Source: Halichondria panicea (Eukaryota; Porifera; Demospongiae; Suberitida; Halichondriidae). From it: DNA of 64,000 bases. The notes below the pieces were generated by a model. It worked only from the letters and a program-made list of their open reading frames with translations. It made no database searches and was not told where the DNA came from. Position 1 is the first letter of the stretch, and each line of letters starts with the position of its first letter. Position numbers and translations under genes: made by a program. Shown in pieces: positions 1-9,745 of the stretch. Location: positions 62,001-126,000 of the forward strand of contig NC_087393.1 in assembly GCF_963675165.1 (NCBI RefSeq). The letters run 5' to 3'.

Positions 1-2200
1 ACCGTGTGTCTGGGTGGAGGAGGCCTGTCTGTTTCGTCAACAACCAGTGGATATGTGTAGCTTGTGTGAACGTCCCTTCTCTCTCTTCAACAACCTTCGT
101 CATTGTGACTATTGTGGGAAGGTCTTCCATCGCAGAGACTGCTCCAGTACCAGTGGCCTGGGCAGACGCAGAGCGTGCAGTCACTGTGATGACTACCGGA
201 GCATGCTGAGAGACAAACTGAGCAATGGTGAGGCTATTATGAGGCGGCTGTGTATATTCATTAATGAATCCATTGGTCTAATTACTATAATTGTCTGAAA
301 GAGATAAGTTTGCAAATCATGGTTCGTCCAACTTAGGGATTTGAGGATCTGATTTTAAGCTTTCAAAATCATTGAATTTGGACAATCATCATTCTTGCCT
401 TTGCTTTTGTTATTAATTTATAGGAGAAGTGTTTGAGTGTGTGAGTGAGTGCTTGGATGTTCAACTGTCCCTGTGTGAGGCAACTGGAGAGCTGGTTCTG
501 CACTGGACTGCATTAGGTCAGTGTGTTGTGTGAGGGATTTAGAGCAGGCCCAGGTTCATATACACTGGACTGCATTAGGTATGTGTGTTGTGTGAGGGAT
601 TTAGAGCAGGCCCAGGTTCATATACACTGGACTGCATTAGGTATGTGTGTTGTGTGAGGGATTTAGAGCAGGCCCAGGTTCATATACACTGGACTGCATT
701 AGGTATGTGTGTTGTGTGAGGGATTTAGAGCAGGCCCAGGTTCATATACACTGGACTGCATTAGGTATGTGTGTTGTGTGAGGGATTTAGAGCAGGCCCA
801 GGTTCATATACACTGGACTGCATTAGGTATGTGTGTTGTGTGAGGGATTTAGAGCAGGCCCAGGTTCATATACACTGGACTGCATTAGGTGTGTGTTTGT
901 GTGGGGATTTAGAGCAGGCCCAGGTTCATATACACTGGACTGCATTAGGTGTGTGTTGTGTGAGGGATTTAGAGCAGGCCCAGGTTCATATACACTGGTT
1001 TGCTGCAGGTATAAAAGAGACAGTGGACTTGCTCAATGTGGAGCTAAGGAAAGGCTTCACCTCACACACACGCTATGGTACGTCACCATGTTGTTATCTG
1101 GCTTTGCTTAGTATTGCTCCTTAGTATTGATGTGTTCTGTCAGTCTGTGGTGTACTTTCTGTTTCATGTAGTGTTACTGTAGAATCCCTGGGGCTGTGTA
1201 GGTGATCCATTCAGTTACCATTTCCTCCTATCTATTGCAGGAGTGTATGAGCCTCTCAAGAGTGTGTCCCTAGTCATTAGAGACACTGCATTTACTGTGT
1301 GTAAGGTGCTCAACCTCAAGGCAGCCAATGCTTGGACCTGCCAACTGTAAGTGTATATAGTCCCCTATGTAAAACCCTTCAAGTACTGTGTACACTGTAG
1401 CTAAATGATTGCACTGTAAAGACAATATCTGGCATAAATAGATGTGATGTGGGGAAGAGTAGGTGTGGCTTAGTGGTTAGGGTGGTGGCTTAGTAGATCA
1501 TATGATAAATAAGGCGTAGGTTCGATTCCCTCATAGGGACTTTTCTTTACATGAATACATCATACTCCTCAAGTACATAATCAACTTGTCATCCTTTGCT
1601 ACCCTCCGCTGCTGTAGGTGGGCGGATGGGATCAAGACAGCACAGTATGTGTATCGATGTATGCTACATCAAGAGAGAACAAGACTTCACTATCTAGAGA
1701 ATGGGGTCAAAGTTCAAGCAAGCTGGTTCACTACATACTACCTCATCGACTCACTGGCCCCTACCACTACACCACCCACCACCCTAAGACCCTCACAACA
1801 TACCCACACACCACCCTCACACCACGCCCACACACTCCCATCACACCTCAAGAGACGGTCCCCTCTCTCCTCACCCTCAACCAATCGAGTGTTTGCATCC
1901 ATTGACTCTGGATACTGCTCTGATGCTCGTCCATGGGAGGTTAAAAGTCACCGTGGCAGTCTACCTATCTGGTTGTCTGCTAGTTCGCTGGACTCTCCCC
2001 CACACGCCCACTCATGGCACACTCTCCCCTATCGTTACTCCCCCCTCTCAGAGCTTTGTCGCTGCCATGACTATGAGGTGGTGCCTTCTCGGAGCATTGA
2101 TGTTGGTTCAAATGTCACTCCACCACTGTCACTAGAGAGCCGGTGTTGCAGACAGTGTGTGGACACTTGTAGACTAGCAGAAGACTTAGACAATCTCTAG
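1..2200 (+). CDS. FYVE-type zinc-finger protein, 3' portion (5' end outside window)
   Basis: Open reading continues in from the left edge. The first visible exon (to ~227) encodes a double zinc-binding module with CxxC pairs (MCSLCERPF, RHCDYCGKVFHRRDC, ACSHCDDY), resembling FYVE/Rab-effector (Slp/Slac2-type) zinc fingers that bind phosphoinositides or Rab proteins on membranes. Later exons lie near 422-516, 1009-1077, 1241-1347 and 1617-2200, joined by GT-AG introns in a consistent frame (ATGELVLHWTALG then IKETVDLLNVELRKG; then WADGIKTAQYVYRC). The C-terminal ~110 residues are Ser/Pro/His-rich and low in complexity, ending at TAG 2198-2200. Intron 2 is almost entirely a 62-bp minisatellite that copies the donor site, and the next large intron carries a tRNA-like sequence. 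I do not recognise the family beyond the zinc finger; a membrane-traffic role is inference. Confidence 0.6.
517..1008 (+). repeat. 62-bp minisatellite, about 8 units, carrying a copied 5' splice site
   Basis: Units begin with GTATGTGTGTTGTG (first unit GTCAGTG) and end with CACTGGACTGCATTAG. That ending is the same 16 nt that ends the upstream exon, so every unit border recreates the real exon|donor junction (CATTAG|GT). The last unit ends CTGGTTTGCTGCAG and serves as the true acceptor before GTATAAAAGAGACAG. Six units are essentially identical; the last two are slightly shorter. Confidence 0.9.
1462..1540 (+). repeat. tRNA-derived sequence (SINE head or tRNA pseudogene)
   Basis: It contains a good RNA polymerase III A box (TGGCTTAGTGGTTAGGG) and, about 50 nt downstream, a B box (GGTTCGATTCC), followed by CTCATAGGGAC resembling a tRNA 3' acceptor half. 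The 5' half does not pair with this acceptor and the anticodon region is AT-rich, so it is not a functional tRNA. It lies in an intron of the zinc-finger gene. Confidence 0.55.
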
Positions 2201-2372
2201 CTCTGTACTTGTACTGACATACTTGTATCTACCCCCAACACCTTTATGCTATTATTTATTTTGTACTATTGTAAAACGCTGCCAAACAACTTAATCAAAA
2301 ATTGAATGAACACAAAATAATTATGAAGAATGAAAAGTTCTGATACAGTTGATATAGCTTGTGGGGTCATGA

Positions 2373-3508
2373 TCAGTGAGTAGCATCTGTCAGTCTGAGT
2401 AGATCTCCTGAGGTGGTCTCCACTCTGTGTATGTATAAGCATGGACAGTATAATAATAGCAATACCGTACTCACCTCTCCAGCAGATCCCCTCCCACCAG
2501 ATCGTGGATGTGGTACTCTATTGGTAGTTTAGATACAGTCATCCTTTTACTCAACACATCTCTACGAAGCATCTCTTTGAATCTGGACCTCCCAATGATT
2601 TGCTGTAGCATACTTCGTCCTCTTGTTAAGCTCCTAATAAAGGGGCTCACCCCTGGCACTCCACACCACCAGCTCCGTCCAGTGTCAACGTCCCTAACCA
2701 GAAGCACTCCTCTGCTCACCAGGCCACTGTATTGGGCCAGGAATCAATAATTAGCACACAACTTAACACAACTTACGAAATGTCCTCATTGCTGAACTTA
2801 AGCTCTGTCAGTCTTTCGTTGGTCACACTGACATCATGACAATTCTTTAGCAATGACTCTGTGACCTTTGTACCTAGCCCACCCTCCCCTAGACAGCTCT
2901 GTAGGTAGTCACAGTATTGTTGAGATCTGATGAGACAATAATCCTCCTCTGATGCTCCTAACTTGAGCAGTCTCACAACCCCAGACTCTCTCAGAGCCTC
3001 CTGCATACACACTCAACTATACAGTAGAGTAGACACAATGTTCAGTGGCTCTAAGGAGACCTTATAGAGTACAGGCGGGTACAGCACAAATATACTAACT
3101 ACTCAGATAATTATGCAATATCTAAGATGGGACAACTGCTGAATATAAATGCTATGATGCAACACACACGAACCATAGATAGTAGTCTATGCACGAACTA
3201 TACCTCGATACAACAGTAACACTATGAACACACACACCACTTGTCTATCGACTGCAGTTCTGTCAGTGTGTAGAGAGTAGAGCTGATGGCGGAGTGCGAT
3301 GGGAGGAAGGAGGAACACTTGTGTAGGGAAGAGAGACCAAAGGTGCTCCAAACCAGAGCTGATGTCTGCAGCAGAGCACACAATAATGCATCTATAGACT
3401 ATTGGTGGGAGGATACTCACTGGCCTTGCCTTCCTTGGCTCTCTTGCTGACAGAGGGGCTCAGAGAGTCTGAGATAGAACTACTCATGAGACAAGATTTT
3501 CTCTTCAT
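2373..3508 (-). CDS. STK19: STK19 (winged-helix TC-NER factor, formerly called a kinase)
   Basis: Five exons on the minus strand (about 3508-3421, 3365-3242, 3000-2777, 2726-2475, ~2430-2373) give a protein starting MKRKSCLMSSSISD. Diagnostic stretches match vertebrate STK19: LPPIALRHQLYSLHTDRT..DRQ, RESGVVRLLKLGASEEDYCL, LLVRDVDTGRSWWCGVPG, LPIEYHIHDLVGGDLLER and the C-terminus ETTSGDLLRLTD. STK19 is now known as a tandem winged-helix DNA-binding protein that positions CSA, UVSSA and TFIIH at stalled RNA polymerase II; no kinase motif is visible here either. Length and exon phases are consistent with an intact gene. It is divergent from the TEX47-like gene, with 112 bp between start codons. 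Confidence 0.92.
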
Positions 3509-3620
3509 CACTAGCTCCTTGTCTCGTTAATTAGCCGCAACACTCACTAATTAGCCGCATCTTGCTGCAGGGAACTGACGATTGGTACCCAGTGAGCAGT
3601 TGCTTGGCTACAGACTAACA
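3509..3620. promoter_or_regulatory. Divergent STK19 / TEX47-like promoter
   Basis: Only 112 bp separate the two start codons. The interval contains a 12-bp direct repeat TAATTAGCCGCA at 3528-3539 and 3548-3559. No TATA box is seen. That the repeat is a shared control site is inference. Confidence 0.5.
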
Positions 3621-4738
3621 ATGGCTGCCGGCAGGAGCTCCGCTTTACAAGACCTCCTGGATAAGATGAGAGCGGACAACAGAGTGAGTTATATCGTGCA
3701 TAGCTTGTACTATCCTCCCATTCTTGCCTTATAGAAGCAAGTGGTCCACTGTGCTGTGTGTATATCTAGAATATCTCCCCATCTCGTTGACAAGAGGGAT
3801 ATTGGACGTGAGTCACCCACACACCTCTCACACCTCACACAACACGCCCACATACAGAGCACTATGAGCGTATATTCAAGACGTGCCAGGCCAAGTATCA
3901 AGGGGAGGGTCCAACTGGACTCCTGCTCGTTTACCCCCAGCATTGCCTGCATCTGATAGAGGCTCCCTGGGAGGTTCTCATTGATGTCATCCAAGACCTC
4001 CACTCTAACCAGTGAGACAGAGCTAGTAATGATAGGACATGAACACACTTCCTCTCTCCTAGTGAGCTGTTGTCCTCGTCTCGTGTAGTGAGCTTCTCTC
4101 CACACATCCAACAGAGACTGTACCCACAGTGGGCAGTCAGAGTGCTGAGTCTACCAGCCCTGGCTAAGGGAGAGCAATATACTACACAAGACACCCTCGA
4201 GATAACAGTGAGTGTGAGGTGTGGGGTGGGGGTCACTGTATACACTACTACAGGGTGGGGGGTCACTGTATACACTACTACAGGGTGGGGGGTCACTGTA
4301 TACACTACTACAGGTTGCTGGAAGTCTGGAGAAGCTGTATAAGCTTGGAGTGCACTTGTCCAAGCTCACACAGGTAATGATAACTATTATCATGATAGGG
4401 AGAGTACTTGTGTGTGTATTCTACAGCACCAGTTGAAGGCTACAATGGACTCCTTGACTAGTAAAGTGCCCCAGTTCCTGTTACAACAAGGCAAGTATTT
4501 GCAACCTCCTGTGTCTTGCATTACGCCCCCCCCCCCTCACTTGCAGATATATTAGAATACTACCTTGTGTGCTCGGATCTCAACAGTCCTGCAGAGTTCC
4601 TCACAAGATACAACACACCCACACACATCCTATTAGACAGAGGCAAGCTAGACTCTAATAATAATTATGGTTACATTTATCTCCTCTGCAGAGTTGGTGT
4701 GGCCATTGCCTGTCAAACTATTCCCATATGACGATTGA
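3621..4738 (+). CDS. TEX47-like protein with a BLUF-like domain
   Basis: Starts MAAGRSSALQDLLDKMRADNR (ATG 3621). Following exons encode VHCAVCISRISPHLVDKRDIG, HYERIFKTCQAKYQGEGPTG, LLLVYPQHCLHLIEAPWEVL, SSSRVVSFSPHIQQRLYPQW and WAVRVLSLPALAKGEQ, then a helical C-terminal part ending LVWPLPVKLFPYDD. The order and the GLLLVYPQHCLHLIE..EVL motif match testis-expressed protein 47 (C7orf62), which has a BLUF-like ferredoxin fold. The expected size (~250 aa) fits. Known biology is slight: animal TEX47 is mainly expressed in testis or ciliated cells. The acceptor of one exon is embedded in a 30-bp triplicated repeat. Confidence 0.75.
4225..4313 (+). repeat. 30-bp tandem repeat x3 copying a 3' splice site
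   Basis: Three units each end TATACACTACTACAG. The third supplies the acceptor for the TEX47-like exon beginning GTTGCTGGAAG at 4314; the first two end in identical AG dinucleotides followed by GGTGGGG. Confidence 0.9.
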
Positions 4739-4878
4739 ACAAGTTGAACAATTATTATAAACAGACGAATATAAACTCACAAAGGAATAGACACAACATT
4801 GACCTATGAACTCTCTCTAGACACATTACTACGCACACACATGATATAGACTTTGTCTCTGGTAATTTTAATATGTTT

Positions 4879-5337
4879 TTACATGAACGGTGATCTAGAA
4901 TGTTCCCTTGTCTTGAGACTGGCTTCTGGTGAAGTGTGTGTGGGAGAGTGTATTCCAGTGCCTCCCATCCCATCCACTACTCCTTTGATCTCATCCCAAC
5001 ACGCTAGATACTGCAAGGGGGAGGGGCTTGTTAGATAAAGCACATGCAGAACCAGGGTTATAAGCAAACCTCTGTTTGTCCCTTGACTTGAGTGTGTACT
5101 AGATGCTTGAATATCTCACTGAGTTGGGAGAGGTTGACGTGGATGAGCTGGGCCTCCTGATCAAGACAGAATAAGGAGAAGAAGTTCCTCTTCTCTATCT
5201 CTAGGAGATCATCATCTCTCTGTGGGGATTGAGGGGGTGGGGTACTGGGTGGGGAATTGAGGGGGTGGGGGTACTAGGTGGGGGATTGAGGGGGTGCATT
5301 GCTCACCTTGATAATGCGACCATCATCCTTCTCAGAC

Positions 5338-5373
<36 letters not shown>

Positions 5374-5426
5374 CGTGTGTGTGTGTGTACACGTGTGTGT
5401 ATGTGTGTGTGTGTGTGTGTGTGTGT

Positions 5427-5468
<42 letters not shown>

Positions 5469-8400
5469 TAAGTACTTCACTCCACACAAAGCACAGTAAT
5501 TATTAGTACACAGATTAACAACACAGTGTACTCACTATTTGCTTGCCCAATGCCTCCCTCCTCTCTTTATAGTTGACCAGAGTGTGTACTTTAGCCAATG
5601 CCTTCTGATGCTTCCTGTGCACAGTACGATCCCGTCGATCACACAGATCCTGATAAGAACTGATGAGATCTAAGAACAGATTCACACTCTCTGTGAACCC
5701 AGAGGTCTCTCTCACTCCCTGACTGTGGGCAGTCTCAGAGAGAGTGTTGAACATCCCAGAGAGGGAATGGCAATCCCGCTGCAAGTGGGTCCATTTATCA
5801 TCAGAACCTGAGGTCCAAGAGCTCATGAGAACACTATCACTGGAGAGGGTCCTGCAGACAATATTACGTCAACACATGAGCTAGCCATAGCAGCATTGAG
5901 CTAACTTAAATAAGCTCACATCATATTGGAGGCGAACGTCTTCATGTCAGAACCAAAGGCTAGAGAACGGGACTCCATATTGTGTGCCACTGAGAGCATG
6001 GACGATACCAACTTGTGCATGAGAGAGATTTGCTCTTGTACTCTCTCAAACTTTATCCTCGTCTCTTCACTGACTAACTCCTGTAAGAGAATTATACACT
6101 TAGCGGGAAAACTAGCAATTAGCCTGGAAAAACTACCAGCGGTAAAATTCTAAAGTACATAATTATGAATGACGTTGACTTGTAACAGATTGATCTCGCC
6201 AGATTTATTGTTTCCACATTTTTTGGTATTTCCCCGGCCAATCCTAGTATACATTGCAAATGTTTTTCTAGTAGTGTAAGGTATCTTTCTAAGCTGTCAA
6301 AAAATCAGAACAATTTTGACAGGGGGATAAACAGTGATGGCTGTAGTTCAATTACACCCCTCTCAGTTTACTTAATGGTTTGGGGACTCTTTCAGCTGCC
6401 GTAACTTGAATTCTATGGATCCGATTTTCTGATTTTCTGAAAGCTTAGAAAGAGACCTTTCAAATGGTACCATCAAAGTTCACATTTGAGAGATAAAAGT
6501 ATTTGCCACTTTGGTGATACCATGGTCCGACGCCGAAAAATGACAAATTAGGGCCCCAATGAAACTTTGGATTGAAACACATCGTTTGAAAGGTAATTTT
6601 CTAAGCTTTCAGAAAATCATAAAAATGTTGACATCAGATCAACTGTACTGAAGTTATGGCTGTTGAAAGACACCCCCCCCCCCCTCCCCCCCTCCGTTTA
6701 ATTAATGATTTTGGGAATCATTCAGCTGCCATAACTTGAATTCTGTGGATCGAATATTAAAAATTTTAGGTTTTTCTGAAAGCTTAGAAAGAGACCTTTC
6801 AAATGGTACCATCAAAGTTGATATTCGAGAGATAAAAGTATTTGCCACTTTGGTGATACCAAGGGCGTATACAGAGAAGAGGGCATGCAACTCACTATGT
6901 ATCCTACGTACTCATCCGACTTCGTATCAGAGACCGGATATGCTAAAAATAGAATCCAGTATACGGACGTGAACAAGTGGGCGGTGTTGTTTACGGAGTT
7001 ATAATTATGGGTGTGTACATCAGAGCTGCCTAGCTAGCTAGCTAACAGTGCAGTATTATTTTAGAGAAGTGTCATGACCAGTCCTAGTCCAGCCAGGTCC
7101 AAGACAACCCCTTCGAGCATGAAATTGAGTGCTGGGCGCATTGTTAAGAAGTACCAGAGACTCAGGAAGACAGATTATTGTACCTAGGTCAGGGTGTCAT
7201 ACAGGATTTTGAAGTAGAGGGGGGAAATGAGAAAAGTAACCAGAAAATGTTGCTAAAAAAAGGTCAACTGTTATTTCAATACCCAGCAATGGACACTCAG
7301 TCATAATTGAAAGGGGGGGGGAAATTGGAGCTAGGGGGGGGATATCCCCCCTTTCCCCCCCCCCTGTATGACACCCTGTAGGTTTCATCTTCTTGGAGTT
7401 GCAACTGTTGGATGGTTTGCCTTTGCCTTTGACACTGCTAGTACAAGCCATACTGCTGCTGAGAACTAGTTTTACTATGCTGCAATCGAGCTAGCTAGCT
7501 GGCACAGATATAAAAAATACTTTGATTTACCTTGTGCGGTCAAAGGTTACGCGTGGGCGTTTTTGTGGGCAGTTCTAAAAATAGCTCAATACGAAGTCGG
7601 ATGATTCTGAGAATGGGGCGAGTTGCATGCCCTCTTCTCTGTATACGCCCTTGGTGATACCATGGATTATATATAGCCCATGGTCCGAGGCCGAAAAATG
7701 ACAAATTATAGGTGCCCTAATGAAACTTTGGATTGAAACACATCGTTTGAAAGGTAATTTTCTAAGCTTTCAGAAAATCATAAAAATGTTGACATCAGAT
7801 CAACTTTACTGAAGTTATGGCTGTTGAAAGACACCCCCCCCCCTCCGTTTAATTAATGATTTTGAGAATCTTTCAGCTGCCATAACTTGAATTCTGTGGA
7901 TTGAAAATTCAAAATTTTAGGTTTTTCTGAAAGCTTAGAAAGAAACCTTTCAAGTGGTACCATCAAAGTTGATATTCGAGAGATAAAAGTATTTGCCACT
8001 TTGGTGATACCATGGATTATAGCCCATGGTCCGAGGCCGAAAAATGACAAATTAGGGCCCCAATGAAACTTTGGATTGAAACGCATCGTTTGAAAGGTAA
8101 TTTTCTAAGCTTTCAGAAAATCATAAAAATGTTGACACCGGATCAACTGTACTGAAGTTATGGCTGTTGAAAGATTTAATCAATGGTTCGGGGATTTTGA
8201 AAATCGAGGCCATAACTTCAATCAATTTCAATGCATTCTGTAGCTCTAGACAATACCCTATCACATGATATGCTCAGATCAAAGTTCCAACTACTGGCTC
8301 TAGTGATTACAGATAGTGGACTTGCCTCTGCTGTTTCAGCCTGAGGGTGAGTGTTGTACTCCTCTAAGGCACTCTTGAACCTGTCTTTAATACGCGCCCC

Positions 8401-9470
8401 CACCTCGTTTCCACCGGCAGTCAGGAAGAACTTGACAGCTTCATCCTCTGAGAGGACTGGATGACGTACCACCAGCGTGAGGAATCTCTTGAGAGCACGA
8501 CGACGTTGCTCTATAAAGGCTGCAGCAGCTATTATAGGAGAGCACGTATTAGCACATCTCAACAAGGGACTATAGCTTACTGGACATCAGCTTCTTAGGA
8601 GGCATCTTGGGGACCAGTCTGTATGGATACACGACTATGAGAATGTCATAGAAAGCCTCAAAGTCTCTATAACGTCTCCGCACAGAAGACTGGAGCTCCT
8701 GACAACACAAGAGTTGAATACAAGTATTAACTAGGCCAACAATAGAGCTATACAACACACCTTGCTCTCCACGAGGTACTCTACGTGCTTGAAAACCATT
8801 CCTTTCTTCTCAGGAATGAGAGTAACTGAAACATCATCCATTGCCTTGATATCGTCGTAACTTAGTAATAGTTTAACTGCCCCTTCTCCTTTGATCAGGG
8901 AGAGAGAAATGTCTGCTAGCTCACTAGTAGGACCTAACACTGGCACAGGCATCTCTGCAAGAGTTACATACAGCTGGTTACAAGGTGACAACTGATGATT
9001 ACATAGTCACGAGCTGTGTGATAATGGTGTGTACAGGTGCAGTCAATAGAAGAGCACCTGAAGTGTCAAGTGTGGACAGACTGCTCTTGTCAACAGCTTT
9101 GCCCTGCTGAGCGATCGCTAACAGAGCAAGTGATTTGTAGAGTCCATCACGATTCAAGGATCCAATCTCCCCAGAGTCACATAGTGTCCATATCTGCAGA
9201 GGACAGAGTGGGTCCAGTATGTAGTGTGTGTGCAGGCATACCTGGTTGAGGGTTGTCTGGGGCAGGGAGGCTGTGGTAGCACACTTGAGCCATATCTCTC
9301 TAGGTACCCTACTGCTAGAGCCCTCACGACCGGAGCTACCAGAGGGACACATGGACACAAACACTTCTCTATAGTAGCCAGGCACACTGCCTGCAGCATA
9401 CAGGGGAGGGGGTGCGTGAGGTAGGGTGGCTCTAATACCAGCACTCACCTACTGCTCCTGATACAGCCAT
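4879..9470 (-). CDS. SNX8: SNX8-type sorting nexin with N-terminal EH-like domain
   Basis: Starts MAVSGAV (ATG 9470-9468). The N-terminal part (~9440-9000) resembles an EH domain: [21 protein letters not shown], then [19 protein letters not shown]. Next is a PX domain: [70 protein letters not shown]. The BAR-type part includes [60 protein letters not shown] and [10 protein letters not shown] and BAR pieces match vertebrate SNX8 in order; SNX8 acts in endosome-to-Golgi transport by binding PI3P. One small exon ([10 protein letters not shown], ~5300-5335) uses an acceptor made of a ~130-bp CA repeat. A 2-kb intron (~6080-8530) is filled with palindromic repeats and a DNA transposon. Confidence 0.88.
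5338..5467 (+). repeat. GT microsatellite forming an SNX8 acceptor
   Basis: Nearly pure (GT)n with small GC interruptions. On the minus strand it reads (CA)n ending ...CACACAG|TCTGAGAAGG, directly abutting the SNX8 exon [10 protein letters not shown]. Confidence 0.9.
6190..6860 (+). repeat. Palindromic intronic repeat family A (left part)
   Basis: Repeats share the blocks CAGCTGCCATAACTTGAATT, CTGAAAGCTTAGAAAGAGAC, TATTTGCCACTTTGGTGATA and ATTTTCTAAGCTTTCAGAAA. The unit is an imperfect inverted repeat with ~120-nt arms around a centre containing CCATGG. At least two units lie here in an SNX8 intron; the copy is interrupted at 6861 by a DNA transposon and resumes at 7653. Confidence 0.85.
6861..7652. 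mobile_element. Non-autonomous TIR DNA transposon, Mutator-like by its 9-bp TSD
   Basis: The ends are inverted repeats: AAGGGCGTATACAGAGAAGA continuing for 33 identical bases, ~17 diverged bases, then 14 more matching (ATCCGACTTCGTAT). The flanks carry a 9-bp target duplication GGTGATACC, and removing the element restores the surrounding family A repeat. No transposase is seen in 792 bp. The interior has short open frames (37 codons at 7074-7187; a minus frame starting [17 protein letters not shown] at 7451) that could be captured host exons, though this is weak. A 9-bp duplication fits Mutator-like elements, but other superfamilies remain possible. Confidence 0.8.
7190..7378. mobile_element. 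189-bp MITE nested in the larger TIR element
   Basis: Terminal inverted repeats CAGGGTGTCATACAGG and CCTGTATGACACCCTG are flanked by a 5-bp direct repeat TAGGT (7185-7189 and 7379-7383). The interior is rich in G and C runs. Non-coding; superfamily not assigned. Confidence 0.75.
7653..8215 (+). repeat. Palindromic repeat family A (right part)
   Basis: Continuation of the array interrupted by the transposon, with about one and a half more units in the same orientation, including GAAAGCTTAGAAAGAAACCT and the centre CCATGGATTATAGCCCATGG. Confidence 0.85.
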
Positions 9471-9629
9471 ATTGTCTTGTCTTGTGAGGATCTAGAGCAA
9501 GCCAGACAAGTCAAGCCAAAAGTTTACAATAGCTAACCTACCACGCCCCCTTGTCTTTGTTTGGCTGGTAAAGGTCGACTTATGACACGCCCCCTTTCTA
9601 GTAATTATATTTACGGTAAAGGTCGGCAT

Positions 9630-9662
9630 ACATGACGTAATTATTGTTTACGCATGCGCACT
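9630..9662. promoter_or_regulatory. SNX8 upstream elements: CRE-like and NRF1-like sites
   Basis: About 165-190 bp upstream of the SNX8 start are TGACGTAA (~9633) and CGCATGCGCA (9651-9660). The latter matches the palindromic NRF1/alpha-Pal core found at housekeeping promoters. Function is inferred from motif and position only. Confidence 0.45.
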
Positions 9663-9745
9663 ATGGATATCAGTGTAAGCTTTCATTTCTACACACAGTT
9701 TACTCATAACATACACAACATATCACACACACGCACAGATAGTGT

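Noticed and set aside
2471-3508. Protein kinase activity for STK19
   Set aside because: No glycine loop, VAIK, HRD or DFG motifs; the family is now regarded as winged-helix DNA-binding.
5229-5499. Cys/Val and His/Thr repeat frames
   Set aside because: Translation of a GT microsatellite on both strands.
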